64,000 bases of DNA, taken from contig CM070724.1 of the NCBI GenBank assembly GCA_036346275.1, forward strand, positions 45,943,038 through 46,007,037, read 5' to 3'. A program made the position numbers and the translations under genes. Position 1 is the stretch's first letter. The number at the start of each line of letters is the position of its first letter. Shown piece by piece: positions 34,571 to 46,107 of this stretch. Origin of the DNA: Otatea glauca (lineage: Eukaryota > Streptophyta > Magnoliopsida > Poales > Poaceae). The notes beneath the pieces were generated by a model. It was not told where the DNA came from and searched no databases. It saw only the letters and a program-made list of their open reading frames with translations.

Positions 34571-35144
34571 CACGTTGTGGCCCACATGTTAGGACGTTCT
34601 TTTTCGTTTTCATTTTCAGATGAATTTTATGGGCTCTTGGACCCGAGTTGAACTGTCCTCCACTGACCAGGCCCAAGTATTAACAGGCGCTGAATGGGCT
34701 TCGCAATCGGCCCACTAGCATGACATATAGATCTATGGCCCATATCAGCACTTTTTCCCCACGTGGAGTTATGCCGGCGACAGTACAGTCCCACTGGCAG
34801 TACGGAAACGCGGTTTGAGACAGCTGCCATAGTGCCATGCTCCATTTTTTTTCTTCATTTCGTTGCTATTTTGTTTTTAAGACTCCGAAGGATTTATTTG
34901 GAGTACATAGAATGAGAGTGTATGGATGTGCACTGTAGTGCACTGGTACACACCTTAAATTGCAGATTTACAATACAGATCAGTCGATACAATAGGAAGA
35001 TAATCACACAAATCCTGATGAAATGCCAAAACCTAACAATAGCGGATGCGCTCTCGGGGGTATCAATGGTCGAGTAGCTCATCGTCATCGAGGAAACGCA
35101 GTGAACACATCCGGTGATCTCATCAATGTTGGCCGGTTGATGCC
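34571..35144. other. Host spacer, possibly the 3' UTR of the split minus-strand gene
   Basis: Several GGCCCA/TGGGCC motifs occur at 34630-34745. Bases 34870-35144 could be the 3' UTR of the exon at 35145-35240. Confidence 0.3.
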
Positions 35145-35240
35145 TCATCGGTGACCCACTCCGACGATATGTTTGATCATTGCATCTGAGATTGCGGTTG
35201 GCTGAGCTGTAGATTTGATATGAGCTTCACCAGATTCAGC
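35145..35240 (-). CDS. Probable last coding exon of an unrecognised gene split by Copia
   Basis: After a good acceptor (TTTTTCAG, minus) an open 31-codon stretch starts AESGEAHIKS and ends VGVGHR with a TGA at 35147-35145. It reads in phase 0 and has coding-like composition. Upstream parts on this strand would run through 35241-35366 and, beyond the inserted Copia, resume at about 40953. I do not recognise the protein. Confidence 0.4.
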   Translation of the reverse strand, partial: AESGEAHIKSTAQPTAISDAMIKHIVGVGHR

Positions 35241-35361
35241 CTGAAAAATCTCGTGCTCAATTATCGTCAGGCTCGGCGAGCAACCCAGGCATGAAGAGAC
35301 ACGAATTTTGCTGCCAATATTAGGATTTAGAAAACCCTAGCTTGCATGTGACAACCTTGAA

Positions 35362-35366
35362 GACCT
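35362..35366. repeat. Copia target-site duplication, left copy
   Basis: GACCT, matching 40948-40952. Confidence 0.85.
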
Positions 35367-36700
35367 TGTTAGTTGTGATCTCCAATTTCGAAGTTAACAA
35401 ACTGTCGACTTTTAGGGGATAGGCCCACCTCAATCGAGCGCACCAGAAAAAAAAATTAGTTTTGGTCCCGTTAGTGACGAGTACTCATACCATAGGTACC
35501 CCAGCGGCCCGAAATGACGAACGGGCTGTCCCAGGCCCAGCTCTGGCCGAAGGCCCCCGCAGGGTCACGAAAGACACTCATCCCCGACCAAACCAACCAG
35601 GGGGCGTCCGACCCCCGCCATAGGTCGGACTCCCCACAAGCTCCGACCAAGTCGAGGCAATCTCCACCAAAGACCGAGTGTCAGGCCGCCGCGGGCCGTT
35701 GGCCACCTTCCCCATAGACACGATAGCTCGGAAAGACCGCACGAGGGCAGGTGGCTCCTTCCTAAGGTAGCGAGGAGGTCGCCAAAGTCAAAGCTCCAAT
35801 CTCATCATCCACCACGCAGCGAGTAAGGATCGCGCCCTCCCGAGGCAAAGACACGAGCGAGCATTGAGGCGCCAAAGATCTCGACGGACGTGCAAGAGGG
35901 TAGGTGCGCCATTTCCCGATGGCACGAAAAACTGCTCCACTCGATGAGTCCACCGACCCGACGCGGGGTAAGTGGACGCCGATCAAATCACCAAGACCAG
36001 GGACCAGGACTCCTAGCCTAGGACACCTCATCCTTCCTCCCCGTGTAACCTGCCCCCTCCGACTGTATAAAGGGAGGCAGGGTCCTCTGAGGAGGGGGGA
36101 TCCTTTTTTCTCGGTTCTTACGGGCAAAACTGTTCTTGCTCCCACGGGTTCGAGTCCTTAGCTCGTTTTGTAATACCGTGCAGTCATCTGCATCGAATCA
36201 ATATAGCACCACCACACGAACTGGAGTAGGGACATTCGGCCCGAACCAGTATACATCCTAGGCTTCTTGAGTCTAACCATTCAAGGATAGGGAAGGCGTG
36301 GCCCCTTGACTAAAAAATTCACTCGCCGGTGCCCGGAACACCGACAGTTAGCTAGCGCAAGAATAAAAGGGAAGGCCGGCACTCGTGTTCATGTGTGATT
36401 TTCCCTTGAGTCTAGCCCTTCTCGATACTCATCCAATTTGAGAACTTGTCGCTGAGGCTAGCGAAGACCCCTACCGCCACCGAGAAGAATGAAGATCTCG
36501 ATGTTCTTGCCGTCTTCGTTCATTTACGTCGCTACTTCCTCTTCACCGACGCTCAACCACAGACCAAAGAATCCTAATGGCTACTTCCTCTTCACCGAGT
36601 TAGTGCATCCATCTAATGGTTTATTTCCGCATAATTATTTCTGTGATCATGTTTTAGACTAGCTTATGTTTCATGTTTATGTTTAGCCATAAGTCTATCA
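35367..36700 (+). repeat. Copia 5' LTR, split by a solo LTR
   Basis: Without the insert at 35475-36346 and one copy of its TSD, it is about 457 bp, collinear with the 3' LTR at 40479-40947. Confidence 0.9.
35475..36346 (+). mobile_element. Solo LTR of a second family (family G) inside the Copia 5' LTR
   Basis: Begins TGACGAGTACTCATAC and ends CACCGACA, flanked by GTTAG on both sides (35470-35474 and 36347-36351). The uninterrupted site exists in the Copia 3' LTR. A TATAAA box lies at 36065-36070. Length 872 bp. The same family recurs at 51565-54302. The superfamily cannot be read from a solo LTR; its GC-rich text and length are common in Gypsy elements. Confidence 0.9.
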
Positions 36701-36702
36701 TT

Positions 36703-36714
36703 TGGTATCAGAGC
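36703..36714 (+). other. Copia primer-binding site
   Basis: TGGTATCAGAGC, complementary to the 3' end of initiator tRNA-Met, two bases after the 5' LTR. Confidence 0.9.
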
Positions 36715-37666
36715 AAGGTTAGTCTAATCTTGATTCTTTTAGCCCGGTTTAGTCTCGGTTTTGGCCTTGTTGTTTTTGTCGGTTCTGCTTTGAGTTAACA
36801 TGTAGAAGAAGGTGTTCCGATCAAATCAAAAACCCTAATCCCAAAACCCAAATCCCAAATCAATCATGTAAATCCTAATGTGTAAGGGGCTTTGGGGCTT
36901 ACCTCGTCTGGTCGTCGTCGATGCCGTGGTCGCTGTCGGCCGCGCCGTTTGCGTCGCCATCCTCCCGTCGGTCCGTGCATTTTGCTCGTGCGCGATCGCC
37001 CCGTGGGAGTGCGACGGCCTGGTCACGACCGCCTCGTCGGAGTTGTGCGCGGCATCAGTCTCGCCCCGCACGCTTGCGCCTTCATCGTCGGCGATTTGTC
37101 GTAGGGGGTTTTTTTGGTTTGATCGGTTCGGTTTTTTCGGTTTTAAAATAATTCGGTTTTTAGAAACTAGCAACCGAATTTCTTAGACCAAAATAAAAAA
37201 CCGAACCGAATTAACCGAAATATTTCGGTTCGGTTAATTTGGTTTTTCGATTAACCGAAATATGAATAAACACTAGATAAATTAGATTTAGTTCTTCTCA
37301 TATCGCAACATAGAGTAGGGTTAAACCTACACAATATTCATAGATTATTACAATATAAGTATAATAGAACATGTGAATATACCAAACATATACATAAATG
37401 TATTAGAATATGAGAATTGTTTAGTAATTTTAGGAAGAATATTATAAAAGTGGTATTATATGTGGGCTATTCGGTTATTTCGGTTTTTTAAGTCAAAAAC
37501 CGAACACCGAAAACCGAATTATACCAAAACAAAAACCGAACCGAAAACCGAATAAACAGAAATAATCGGTTAATTCGGTTTGGTTCGGTAATTCGGTTTT
37601 GGTTTAAAAATGCTCACCCCTAATTTGTCGTGTGCGCTCTTGCTCGGTCGCCACTGCGTGTTGTTT
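36715..37666 (+). other. Copia untranslated leader with a hAT MITE
   Basis: Leader-like text with no gag ORF. GC-rich at 36890-37100, then interrupted by the MITE at 37102-37622. Confidence 0.5.
37102..37622. mobile_element. hAT-type MITE inside the Copia leader
   Basis: Starts TAGGGGGTTTTTTTGG and ends, read inward, TAGGGGTGAGCATTTT. A perfect 8-bp TSD ATTTGTCG flanks it (37094-37101 and 37623-37630). The 521-bp body is filled with TTCGGTT/AACCGAA repeats near both ends. Confidence 0.9.
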
Positions 37667-38770
37667 TCAGGAGCTTGAGAGGAAATGAGTTAGGTTTAGG
37701 GTTTCTTCCGCGCATCGTGCGTTTTGCTCTGGCTCGTTAAATGAGGTGGGATCGTCTACCTTCCCTATGTTATTTACACCTTCATTCATGTATACGACAT
37801 AGTCATTCGGGATGACAGACCTTCTGTCCCGCTCTGATCTCTTTAGCGGTTCATTAGTTATCATAGGGGGCTATTGACGCTCATCATTAGGTGATGTACT
37901 GTTGATCCCAGAATTCTCAGTAGGGGGCTCAACTCCAGGATTCTCAGCTGGAGGTGTAACTGAATGAGGCATAGGAAAAATAGTCTCTTGGATTATCAGT
38001 AATGGTACATAAATCTGAATCTCCTCAATATCTATTTTCCTAGCCTCTATGCTCCCACTAATTTCATCATTCTCTAAAAATATAGCATGTCGGGTTTCCA
38101 CAAATTTAGTAACACGATCTGGACAATAAAATCGATAACCCTTAGATCTTTCAGGATATTCAATAAAATGGCAGTTACTGTCTTAGGATCTAATTTTCCA
38201 ATATGTGGATTAAAGACCTTAGCTTCAGTAGGACAACTCCACACATGCAAGTATTTTAGGCTCGATTTTCTCCCAGTCCATAATTCATAAGGTGTCTTAG
38301 ACACTGATTTACTGGGAACCCGATTAAGTATATGTGCAGCTGTCTTTAATGTTTCAATCCATAAACCAACTGGTAAGCTGGAGTAACTCATCATGCTACG
38401 CACCATATCCATAAGGGTGCGGTTGCGTCTTTCAGGTACTCCATTTTACTGAGGTTCACCAGGTGTTGAATACTGGGTAATTATGCTATTTTTTGAAAGA
38501 AACTTAGCAAATGGACCAGGAATTTGTCCATGAGGAGCATGCCTCTCATAATATTCTCCTCCACGATTTGATCTCACTACCTTAATCTTTAAATTATGCT
38601 GATTTTCTACTTCAGCCTTAAATATTTTAAACTTATCAAGTGATTCAGATCGATCACGAATGGGGAAAATATAACTATAACGGGAGAAATCATCAGTGAA
38701 TGTGATAAAGGAGTCATACACATCCACTGAAGTTATAGGAAAAGATCCACATATATCAGTGTGGATTAAT
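37667..38770 (-). pseudogene. Copia integrase segment, inverted relative to the rest of the element
   Basis: The minus strand from about 38770 reads LIHTDICGSFPIT, then DDFSRYSYIFPIRD, SNRGGEYYERHAPHG, YSTPGEPQ, then a stop and NGVPERRNRTLMDM, LNRVPSKSVSKTPYELWTG and downstream linker text as far as 37667. This is the integrase core and C-terminal part of a Copia polyprotein. The catalytic Asp of the usual SDRGGE motif is Asn here. Several stops and shifts are present. The orientation is opposite to the RT that follows at 38830, whereas an intact Copia has both on one strand. Confidence 0.9.
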
Positions 38771-38829
38771 TATAAGATCCCTGTGCTTTGTGTGTCTCCT
38801 TTCTTAATTTGTTTTACATATATCAGTGT

Positions 38830-40335
38830 GAAATTAAGTCTATGAGCATTAATGATGTCTGGAATCTATTAGAAATTCCTGATGAAGTCAAAATAGTAGG
38901 TTGTAGATGGATCTACAAAACTAAGCATGATTCTAAGGGAAATGTCGAAAGGTTCAAGTCAAGGCTTGTAGCAAAAGGGTTTACATAAAGAGAGGGGATT
39001 GATTATGTTGATACTTTCTGCCTTTCTCAAAGAAAGATTCACTAAGAATTATCATGGCGCTTGTTGCTCATTATGATTTAGAGCTACATCAAATGGATGT
39101 TAAAACTGCATTCCTTAATGATGACTTGCATGAGAATGTTTACATGGCTTAACCGGAAGGTTTTGTCGTGGAAGGCAAGGAACATATGGGATGTCGACTT
39201 AAGAAATCCATCTTTGGACTAAAACAAGCATCTAGACAATGGTACCTTAAATTCGATAAGGCCATAAGAAATTTTAGTTTCAAAGAAAATGAAGTGGATA
39301 ATTGCATATACATTAAGACTAAAGGGAGCAAATTCACTATCTTAGTGCTTTATGTGAACGATATCTTATTGGCTAGCAGCGATAATGATATGCTGTATGA
39401 GACAAAGAGATTTCTTTCTGCTAATTTTGACATGAAAGATCTTGGTGATGCCTCTTATGTTTTGGGCATTGAGATTCACCGAGATGGTTCAAAGGGGTAT
39501 TAGGCCTATCCCAAAGGGCATACATTGACAGAGTACTTAAGAGATTTAATATGCATAATGCTCTACCACGTCTGCTCCTATTGTTAAGGGCTATAAATTT
39601 TGAACTTTCCAAAGTCCACGGAATCAATTAGAAGCTGATCAGATGAAGGGGATTCCTTACGCTTCAGCTGTCGGAAGCATTATGTATGCTCAAGTTTGTA
39701 CTCGCCCTTATTTAGCATTTGTAACCGGGATGCTTGGCAGATATCAATCTAATCCAGGGTTGAACCACTGGAAAGCTGTTAAGAAAGCTTTGCGTTATAT
39801 ACAGGGCACTAAGCATTACATGCTCACATATAAGAAGTCTGATACCCTTGAAGTTGTGAGCTATTCAGACGATGACTTTGCAGGTTGTGTTGATACTAAA
39901 AAATCCACATCAGGTTATATCTTCACACTAGCGGGAGGAGTCATTTCGTGGAAAAGTTCCAAACAATCACTTACTGCATCATCAACGATGCAGGCTGAGT
40001 TTGTGGCATGTTATGAGGCTACCGGGCAGGCTGTATGGCTTAAGAATTTTATCTCGGGATTAAGAGTGGTAAACAACATATCTAAACCACTGACTTTATA
40101 CTGTGATAATTTGGCTGCAGTTTTCTATTCGAGTAACAACAAGTCAAGTGGTGCTGCCAAACACATTGACATTAAATATCATGTTGTGAAAGATAGAATC
40201 CAGGATCAGACAATTGATGTTAAGCATATAAGTACTAAGTCTATGCTTGCGGATCCACTTACTAAATACTTACCACCCAGTCTCTTTCGAGAGCATGTTG
40301 CCGGCATGGGTTTATTGGAAAGCCTCTTATTCTAG
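38830..40335 (+). pseudogene. Copia reverse transcriptase and RNase H segment
   Basis: Reads SINDVWNLLEIPDEVKIVG, GCRWIYKTKHDSKGNVERFK, RLVAKGFT then a stop at 38986-38988, MDVKTAFLNDDL, a stop near 39150, KKSIFGLKQASRQWY, LYVNDILLASS, and after a shift near 39500-39640 the RNase H part with DDDFAGCVDTKKSTSGY, CDNLAAVFYSSNN and HVVKDRIQDQ. The YVDD active-site box is YVND (39351-39362), which removes a metal-binding Asp. The last 230 codons (39643-40335) are open. Reverse transcription by this copy is not possible. Confidence 0.93.
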
Positions 40336-40468
40336 AAATAAGGACCATAAAAATAAAACCAACTCCTATTAAGAATAAGTAATTAACCTATTGAGGTAGA
40401 ATGATGCACTATAGATACTAGGGTTGCAGTGATGCTTAAATTAACTGTTGTAATACTTCTTTCGATCT

Positions 40469-40478
40469 AGTGGGAGAC
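40469..40478 (+). other. Copia polypurine tract
   Basis: AGTGGGAGAC directly before the 3' LTR, the usual primer for plus-strand synthesis in plant Copia elements. Confidence 0.85.
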
Positions 40479-40947
40479 TGTTAGTTGTGATCTCCAGTTT
40501 TGAAGTTAACAAACTGGTGACTTTTAGGGGCTAGGCCCACATCAATCTCACGCATCGCACGATGATCGGGAGCGCACCAGAAAAAATTGGTTTTGGTCCC
40601 GTTAGCTAGAGCAAGAATAAAAGGGAAGACCGACGCTTGTGTTCATGTGTGATTTACCCTCGAGTCTAGCCCTTCCCGATACTCATCCGATCTGAGAACT
40701 TGTCACTGAGGCTAGCGAAGACCCCTACCGCCACCGAGAAGATCTCGGTGTTCTTGCCGTCTTTGTTCATTTACGTCGCTACTTCCTCTTCACCGACGCT
40801 CAACCACAGACCAAAGAATCCTAATGGCTACTTCCTCTTCACCGGGTTAGTGCATCTATCTAATGATTTATTTCCGCATAATTATTTCTGTGATCATGTT
40901 TTAGACTAGCTTATGTTTCATGTTTATGTTTAGCCCTAAGTCTATCA
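40479..40947 (+). repeat. Copia 3' LTR
   Basis: 469 bp, TGTTAG...CTATCA, followed by the TSD GACCT at 40948-40952. Confidence 0.92.
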
Positions 40948-40952
40948 GACCT

Positions 40953-41717
40953 TAGCTTCTTAGTTGAATCCTATGGTTCCTGTGTAAGCAAAATCACCGG
41001 CGAAGAGATCGGTGGTGCCCGCATAAGATTAACAACAACAACAACGGTGTGAGGTGGTGTTGGATGGGGAGACGTACTAGGCGAAACATGCCGCTGTTGA
41101 GCTCGTCGTTTGGTCTGTGGATGGGATTTGGGTGGGGGTAGATGGCGGATGGCTGGGAGGGTGCGTTTGCGGATGTGAGTTGAAGGGGATGGGAGGAGAT
41201 GGTGGTGGACATGGTGAGCGGGGTGACTGATCTGGTTGGAGAGGATGATGATTTGGGAGGAGGGGAGGCATATTCTATCGTTTAGATTGTGGATGGGGTT
41301 CGGGTGAGATGAGGGTGGCAGATCTGGTCGGCGGGGAGGCAAATCGGTGGTAGAGGAGGCGGATTTGGGTGGAGGGCTGGCAGATTTGTACAGAGGAGTT
41401 GCGGATTGATGGCTTATCCAACGTAGATACAAGGAAAATGTCGGAAGATAGCGGTAGATCTAGGAGGCGAGGATCTTTATTCGAGCTAATCTCGTGCAAC
41501 TCGTGGTGCTCAGCGATGGCGACAGTGAAGCCGACGGCGACAACCAAGATGAAGACGACGAGTGGGGCTTGACGACGATGAAACGACAGCCGCAAAAAAT
41601 ACCACTGAGAGAACTCCTATCTTGGTACTTGGGGGTACTAGACTACTAGTACTATCTACAGGCTAAAGAGGAGGGAGGGAGAGGGGTCAGGAAGGGGAGG
41701 GGACAACTGCTACAAGT
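40953..41717 (-). other. Host sequence right of Copia; possible 5' part of the split gene
   Basis: On the minus strand an ORF at 41595-41275 starts MRLSFHRRQAPLVVFILVVA and continues with a hydrophobic, signal-peptide-like stretch (to about residue 27), then AEHHELHEIS and text without clear coding character. It could be the first exon of the gene whose last exon is at 35145-35240, with Copia inserted between them. Exon limits cannot be fixed and no family is recognised. Confidence 0.3.
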
Positions 41718-41725
41718 GCTGGCAC
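41718..41725. repeat. hAT target-site duplication, left copy
   Basis: GCTGGCAC, identical to 46100-46107. Confidence 0.95.
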
Positions 41726-44700
41726 TAGGGATGAAAACGGAACGGAAATTTTCCGACCGTTCCGAACGAAAATGGAAACGAAAGCTCTTTTTCCGAAACG
41801 GAAATGGTAAATATCGGTACGGAAACGGAAACGGATTTTTTTCGAATCGGAAGCGGAAGCGGAGAGTCGATCCGACGGAAACCGAAACGGTTCGGAAATT
41901 CCGTATACCGATGCCGGAATTTCCGAACCGCGCCTCGCAGCACCCACCCGAGAGCCCACGAGGCCCATCAGCGTCACGGTAGTCTACACCACTACAGGCT
42001 TCAGCCTTTAGTCAGGTCTTCAACTCCCTCGTCTCGTCAGTCCTCACGCGCCGCGCCGCCGCCACGACCTCCCAGCGCGCGCCGCCCGACCCTCACCGGC
42101 ACCACGTCGCCCGCCCGACCGCCGCCCCGCCTCAGCCCTCACGCGCCCGACCCGAGCCGCCCGCAGCCTCAGACCCTCACCGCAGCCGATCCCGCCGCCC
42201 CATGCCCGATCACGCGCCACCGCCCCGACCCGATCGGCAAAGCCCACGGCCTCACCGCGCCCGCCCCGACCCGGCCGTGGCCGGCCGACGGCCTCATCGC
42301 GCCGCCCTAGCCCAGCCCCGACCGCGAAGTCCACAGCCCGCGCGCCCTATCCGCCGCAGCGAGGCCCCTCCGGCTCGCCGCTGCCTCCAGATCCGCCCGG
42401 ACCAGCGCCTTCGTCGCCTGCGCCGGCGGAGTGGTATGTTCTTCCCTTGGACTTCACCTTCGTCTGCCCGACTGCGATGTTGTATTTCGTTTGACTGCCA
42501 GACTGCGATGATATATTTTTTTAGCGATGATCTATTTCGTTTGGATGCCAGACTGCCAGTGAATCTCGGTCTGAGGAGGCTCTGATAAATGCATGCCTGA
42601 TCTTTGCGAGATTATCGCTTTCAAATGATGACACTAGGAATTTGAGAAGTTGAACACCGAGATCCTCGGTGTTTGATCGGCGATGTGTATGTTGCAACGT
42701 CCGAGCTGCTGGCATTTCGCATTTGTGGTAGCATCTATAAATAGTTGTGGGTTATTCATTTGATTCGGTGAAATGATATTGTGCCTTTACTTTCGACTTT
42801 GCGAGAATGTTAAGGTTTTATGAATTGAGTGGCTTCAAAACCTACCACATAAACGAATTAAATGTACCAATGTCTTTCTAGTGTTTGTGCATGAAATTGT
42901 GGTGGCGGTATATAGGTAACTATCTACTTACAGTGTAAGTACGTACTAGCTCATAAGAGAAATGAAATTATCATTTGTGCTTATCATTAATTTAATTGGA
43001 TTAACTCGTCCTTTTATGAGAAATCTGGATGGTAAGTGATCCGTGGAGCTTAATTGTGGCCTTGTTTCTAAATGAGCTTAATTTGGTTGGATTATCTGAT
43101 TACACTAACTCTTTACGGTGCATTGCATATCATGTAATATTCAAGCTTTTTTGTAATTCATTTGTCTATAACAGATATCTATGGACAATGTTGCAAGTAG
43201 GAGCAGGAGTGCAAGTGCAAGCGCGACATCCCCTGCTTTGGGTCAGTCATTGCTGTTGCTGGAGCCCCTAGTGCTACTCCAACTCCAAATATTGTTGCAG
43301 CCGCTACTCCAACTCCAAGTGTGGATTTGACCGATGAAACTGAGGGTAAGCCATCACCTGAAAAGAAAGCTAAGAAAGCCACCTCTGATGTTTGGATGCA
43401 CTTCACCAAGTATGAGGTTAATGCAAAAGATGAAAAAGGCAACAATGTTGTACTGACTATGGGCTAGGTGCAATAAGACCGGATGTTGTTACAAAGGTCG
43501 ATGCGAGAGCGAAGAGAGGAACATCGGGTTTCAAAAGTCACTTGAAACACAAGCATTTTATCTTGGTAGGCAAACAAACAATCAATCAAGAAGAGTGAGG
43601 GCGACGAATCCATTGCATCTGTTGAGACTTATAGGTATGATGAGGCTGTCAGTTTGAAAAAATTTTATCTTGCAATTATCATGCATGAATATCCCTTTAA
43701 TATTGTTGAGCATGAGTACTTTGTGGACTTTATCAAGAGTTTGCGTCCTTCTTTTCCAATTAAAAGTCGTATTACTGTGAGAAAAGATATATTGAATATG
43801 TTTGTGGAGGAAAAGAAAAAACTGTATGAGTACTTTAAAACAATTGAATGCCGCTTTAGTGCAACGATGGATATGTGGACATCTAATCAAAACAAAGGCT
43901 ACATGTGCATCACAGTACATTGGATAGATGACAGTTGGTGCATGCAAAAAAGGATTATCAAGTTCATGCATGTAGAAGGGCATCATTCGGGAAAAATCAT
44001 GCTTATCGTTTTATGATAGTATAGTGGATTGGAATCTTGATAGGAGATTGTTTGCACTTACTTTGGACAATGCTTCAGCAAATGATAAATGTGTTCAGGG
44101 GATAGTAAGCAAACTCAATAAGATATCTCTATTAATATGTGATGGCATCTTTTTCCATGTGAGATGTTTGAATCATATTCTGAACCTCGTTGCCCAAGAT
44201 GGTTTAAAGACAATTGCACCAGCCATTGCAAATATTAGAAATACAGTCGCAATTGTCAAGAACTCTCCACTGCAGTATGAAGAATTTAAGAAGTGTGCTT
44301 CAGAGTGTGACTTGGATGTGACCAAGGGTCTCTCCTTGGATGTTTCTACAAGGTGGAACTCCACATATCTTATGTTGAAGAGTGCAATTTACTATAAAGA
44401 TGCTTTTGGTAGGCTCTTTCTTCGAAATTCAAGCAAATATAAGAAGTGTGCTCCAACTTCTGATAATTGGGCTATGGCAACATCGATATCTGCATGCTTG
44501 AAGCTATTTTATGATGCTCTTGAGCTATTCTCGGTACTAAATATCCAGCTGCGAATCTATTTTTCGAAAGTTTTGTCAAATTAAGATTGCAATTGCGAAT
44601 GGTGTGACAACTCGACCCGATAATCAAAACTATGGCATATTCCATGAAAATTAAATATGACAAGTATTGGGAAAAATCCAACATGGCACTTGTCAGTAGC

Positions 44701-46099
44701 ATGCTTCTTTGATCCTAGATACAAGAGAAATGTGATAGAATATTATGCATCAAGATTTACCCCATTACTTCTATGCAAGAGATTGATAAGTTTACTAAAG
44801 TTGTTTATGAGTTGTTCCAAGCTTATGTATCCGCTTCAAAGAAAGCAGTCTCTAGCGCTACAAATGTGCACCAAGTGGGTTCTCAACTTGATAGTGTTGA
44901 TGAGGATGATGAGCTTGATATGTTCTTGCATAGCATTAGTGAAACAGATCATGTTAGCAAAAATGAGTTGGAAGTGTACTTGGAGCAACCTTTAGCATCT
45001 ATAAAAGACAAGCATTTCGATATCTTGTCATGGTGGAAGGTCAAGCAAGTTGAGCTCCCTATTCTCTCCCAGCTTGCTCGTGATGTGTTATCTATTCAAG
45101 TGTCAACGGTTGCTTCGGAGTCGGCATTCAGTGCCGGTGGACGGGTTGTTGACCCATTACGCAGCCGTCTAGATCCTGAGATTGTGCAAGCTTTAATTTG
45201 TATTAAAGATTGGACCGCACCATCAAAAGGTAACTTTTTAGTTTGCTTCAATAGTTTGTTCATAATGTGAAAATACTTATGTCTAATCAGTTTGTACTAA
45301 TCATTTAGGTGGTACCATTGCATCTATCATGACTGAGTTGGATGTGGATAGCCTTGAGCGACATTTTGCAAGCTCGATAGCAACGGTTTGTCTTTTTTTA
45401 TCTAATTTACAAACCATATTGTGCAAATCAAGTAAAATTCAGTTTAATGTGCTTCTATTTGACATTACTATTGTTTCGTGCTTGTCTTTGTAGTTGGAGG
45501 AGCAAGATGATGTTGATGGTACTGATATGGAGGAGGAGGATATGATGGATTAATATGGGGGACAAATAGCTTGAGAAAAAACTAAGTTTTAACGATTTGA
45601 AACTATATGTGTTTGCTATTATGGCATGATGTGAAACTATGTGTGTTTGCTATTATGTTATGATGTGGAACTACATGTCTTTGCTATTATGTTATGATGT
45701 GGAACTACGTGACTTTGCTATTATGTTATGATGTGAAACTATCTATATTTGCTATTGTAATATGATGTGTTGGTGATTTTGAGGTAAACAATGTTTACAT
45801 GTCCCTGTTCATACCATGCTCAATGAGTTCATGTTGGCTAATGTTATTAATATGTTCTATGTAACTACAATACCATTCAAAGTTGATATGTTTGAAACTT
45901 TGGATAGATCATATACTATATTCTTGTGAAATTTTCCGTTTCGTTTCCGTATCCGTTCGTTCCGTTCCGCCTGTTTAGTCACTATCCGTTTCGTATCCGT
46001 TTCCGGGGTTTCCGATTCCGTTTCCGTTACCGGTAAAAAATATGGAAATGGAAACGGAACAGCTATTTACCGACCGTTTCCGTACCGTTTTCATCCCTA
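41726..46099 (+). mobile_element. hAT transposon with decayed transposase, 4.37 kb
   Basis: Both ends read TAGGGATGAAAACGG inward and are flanked by a perfect 8-bp TSD GCTGGCAC. Subterminal regions are packed with ACGGAAA/TTTCCGT motifs (41740-41960 and 45930-46090), the sort of short repeat hAT transposases bind. A GC-rich block at 42000-42430 is probably the untranslated first exon. The transposase remnant occupies 43181-45553. Confidence 0.95.
43181..45553 (+). pseudogene. hAT transposase (BED finger / RNase H-like / hATC), frameshifted
   Basis: An ATG at 43181 opens a Ser/Ala/Pro-rich start, then DVWMHFTKYEVNAKDEKGN and, in another frame, GTSGFKSHLKHKH, the parts of a BED zinc finger; its first Cys pair is not readable in one frame. 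The core follows with IECRFSATMDMWTSNQNKGY (43841-43900), LFALTLDNASANDKCVQ, HVRCLNHILNLVAQDGL and LDVSTRWNSTYLML, then DPRYKRNVIEYY. The C-terminal dimerisation domain reads VSTVASESAFSAGGRVVDP and RSRLDPEIVQALIC, followed by two short introns and an acidic tail ending at 45553. Frame breaks lie near 43450, 44000, 44585, 44690 and 44770. It is related to the RICESLEEPER/DAYSLEEPER class, but no active enzyme can be made. Confidence 0.9.
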
Positions 46100-46107
46100 G
46101 CTGGCAC
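46100..46107. repeat. hAT target-site duplication, right copy
   Basis: GCTGGCAC. Confidence 0.95.

Larger units (their letters stand above)
35367..40947 (+). mobile_element. Copia LTR retrotransposon, rearranged and carrying nested insertions
   Basis: Two LTRs (TGTTAG...CTATCA) with a 5-bp TSD GACCT, a primer-binding site TGGTATCAGAGC and a purine tract AGTGGGAGAC define the element. Order along the plus strand: 5' LTR (split by a solo LTR), leader with a hAT MITE, integrase on the minus strand, reverse transcriptase and RNase H on the plus strand, 3' LTR. Gag and protease were not found. Stops, shifts and changed catalytic residues show it is defective. The LTRs differ by many substitutions and a roughly 25-bp indel, so the insertion is not recent. 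Confidence 0.92.

Noticed and set aside
27226..34579. A 9-bp target-site duplication for the MULE
   Set aside because: TAGTGGTTA at the left and CACGTTGTG at the right do not match, and shifting the borders by a few bases did not help.
41804..42585. ORFs of 168 and 127 codons in GC-rich text at the start of the hAT element
   Set aside because: Pro/Arg/Ala-rich frames in the element's GC-rich leader, with no similarity to transposase.
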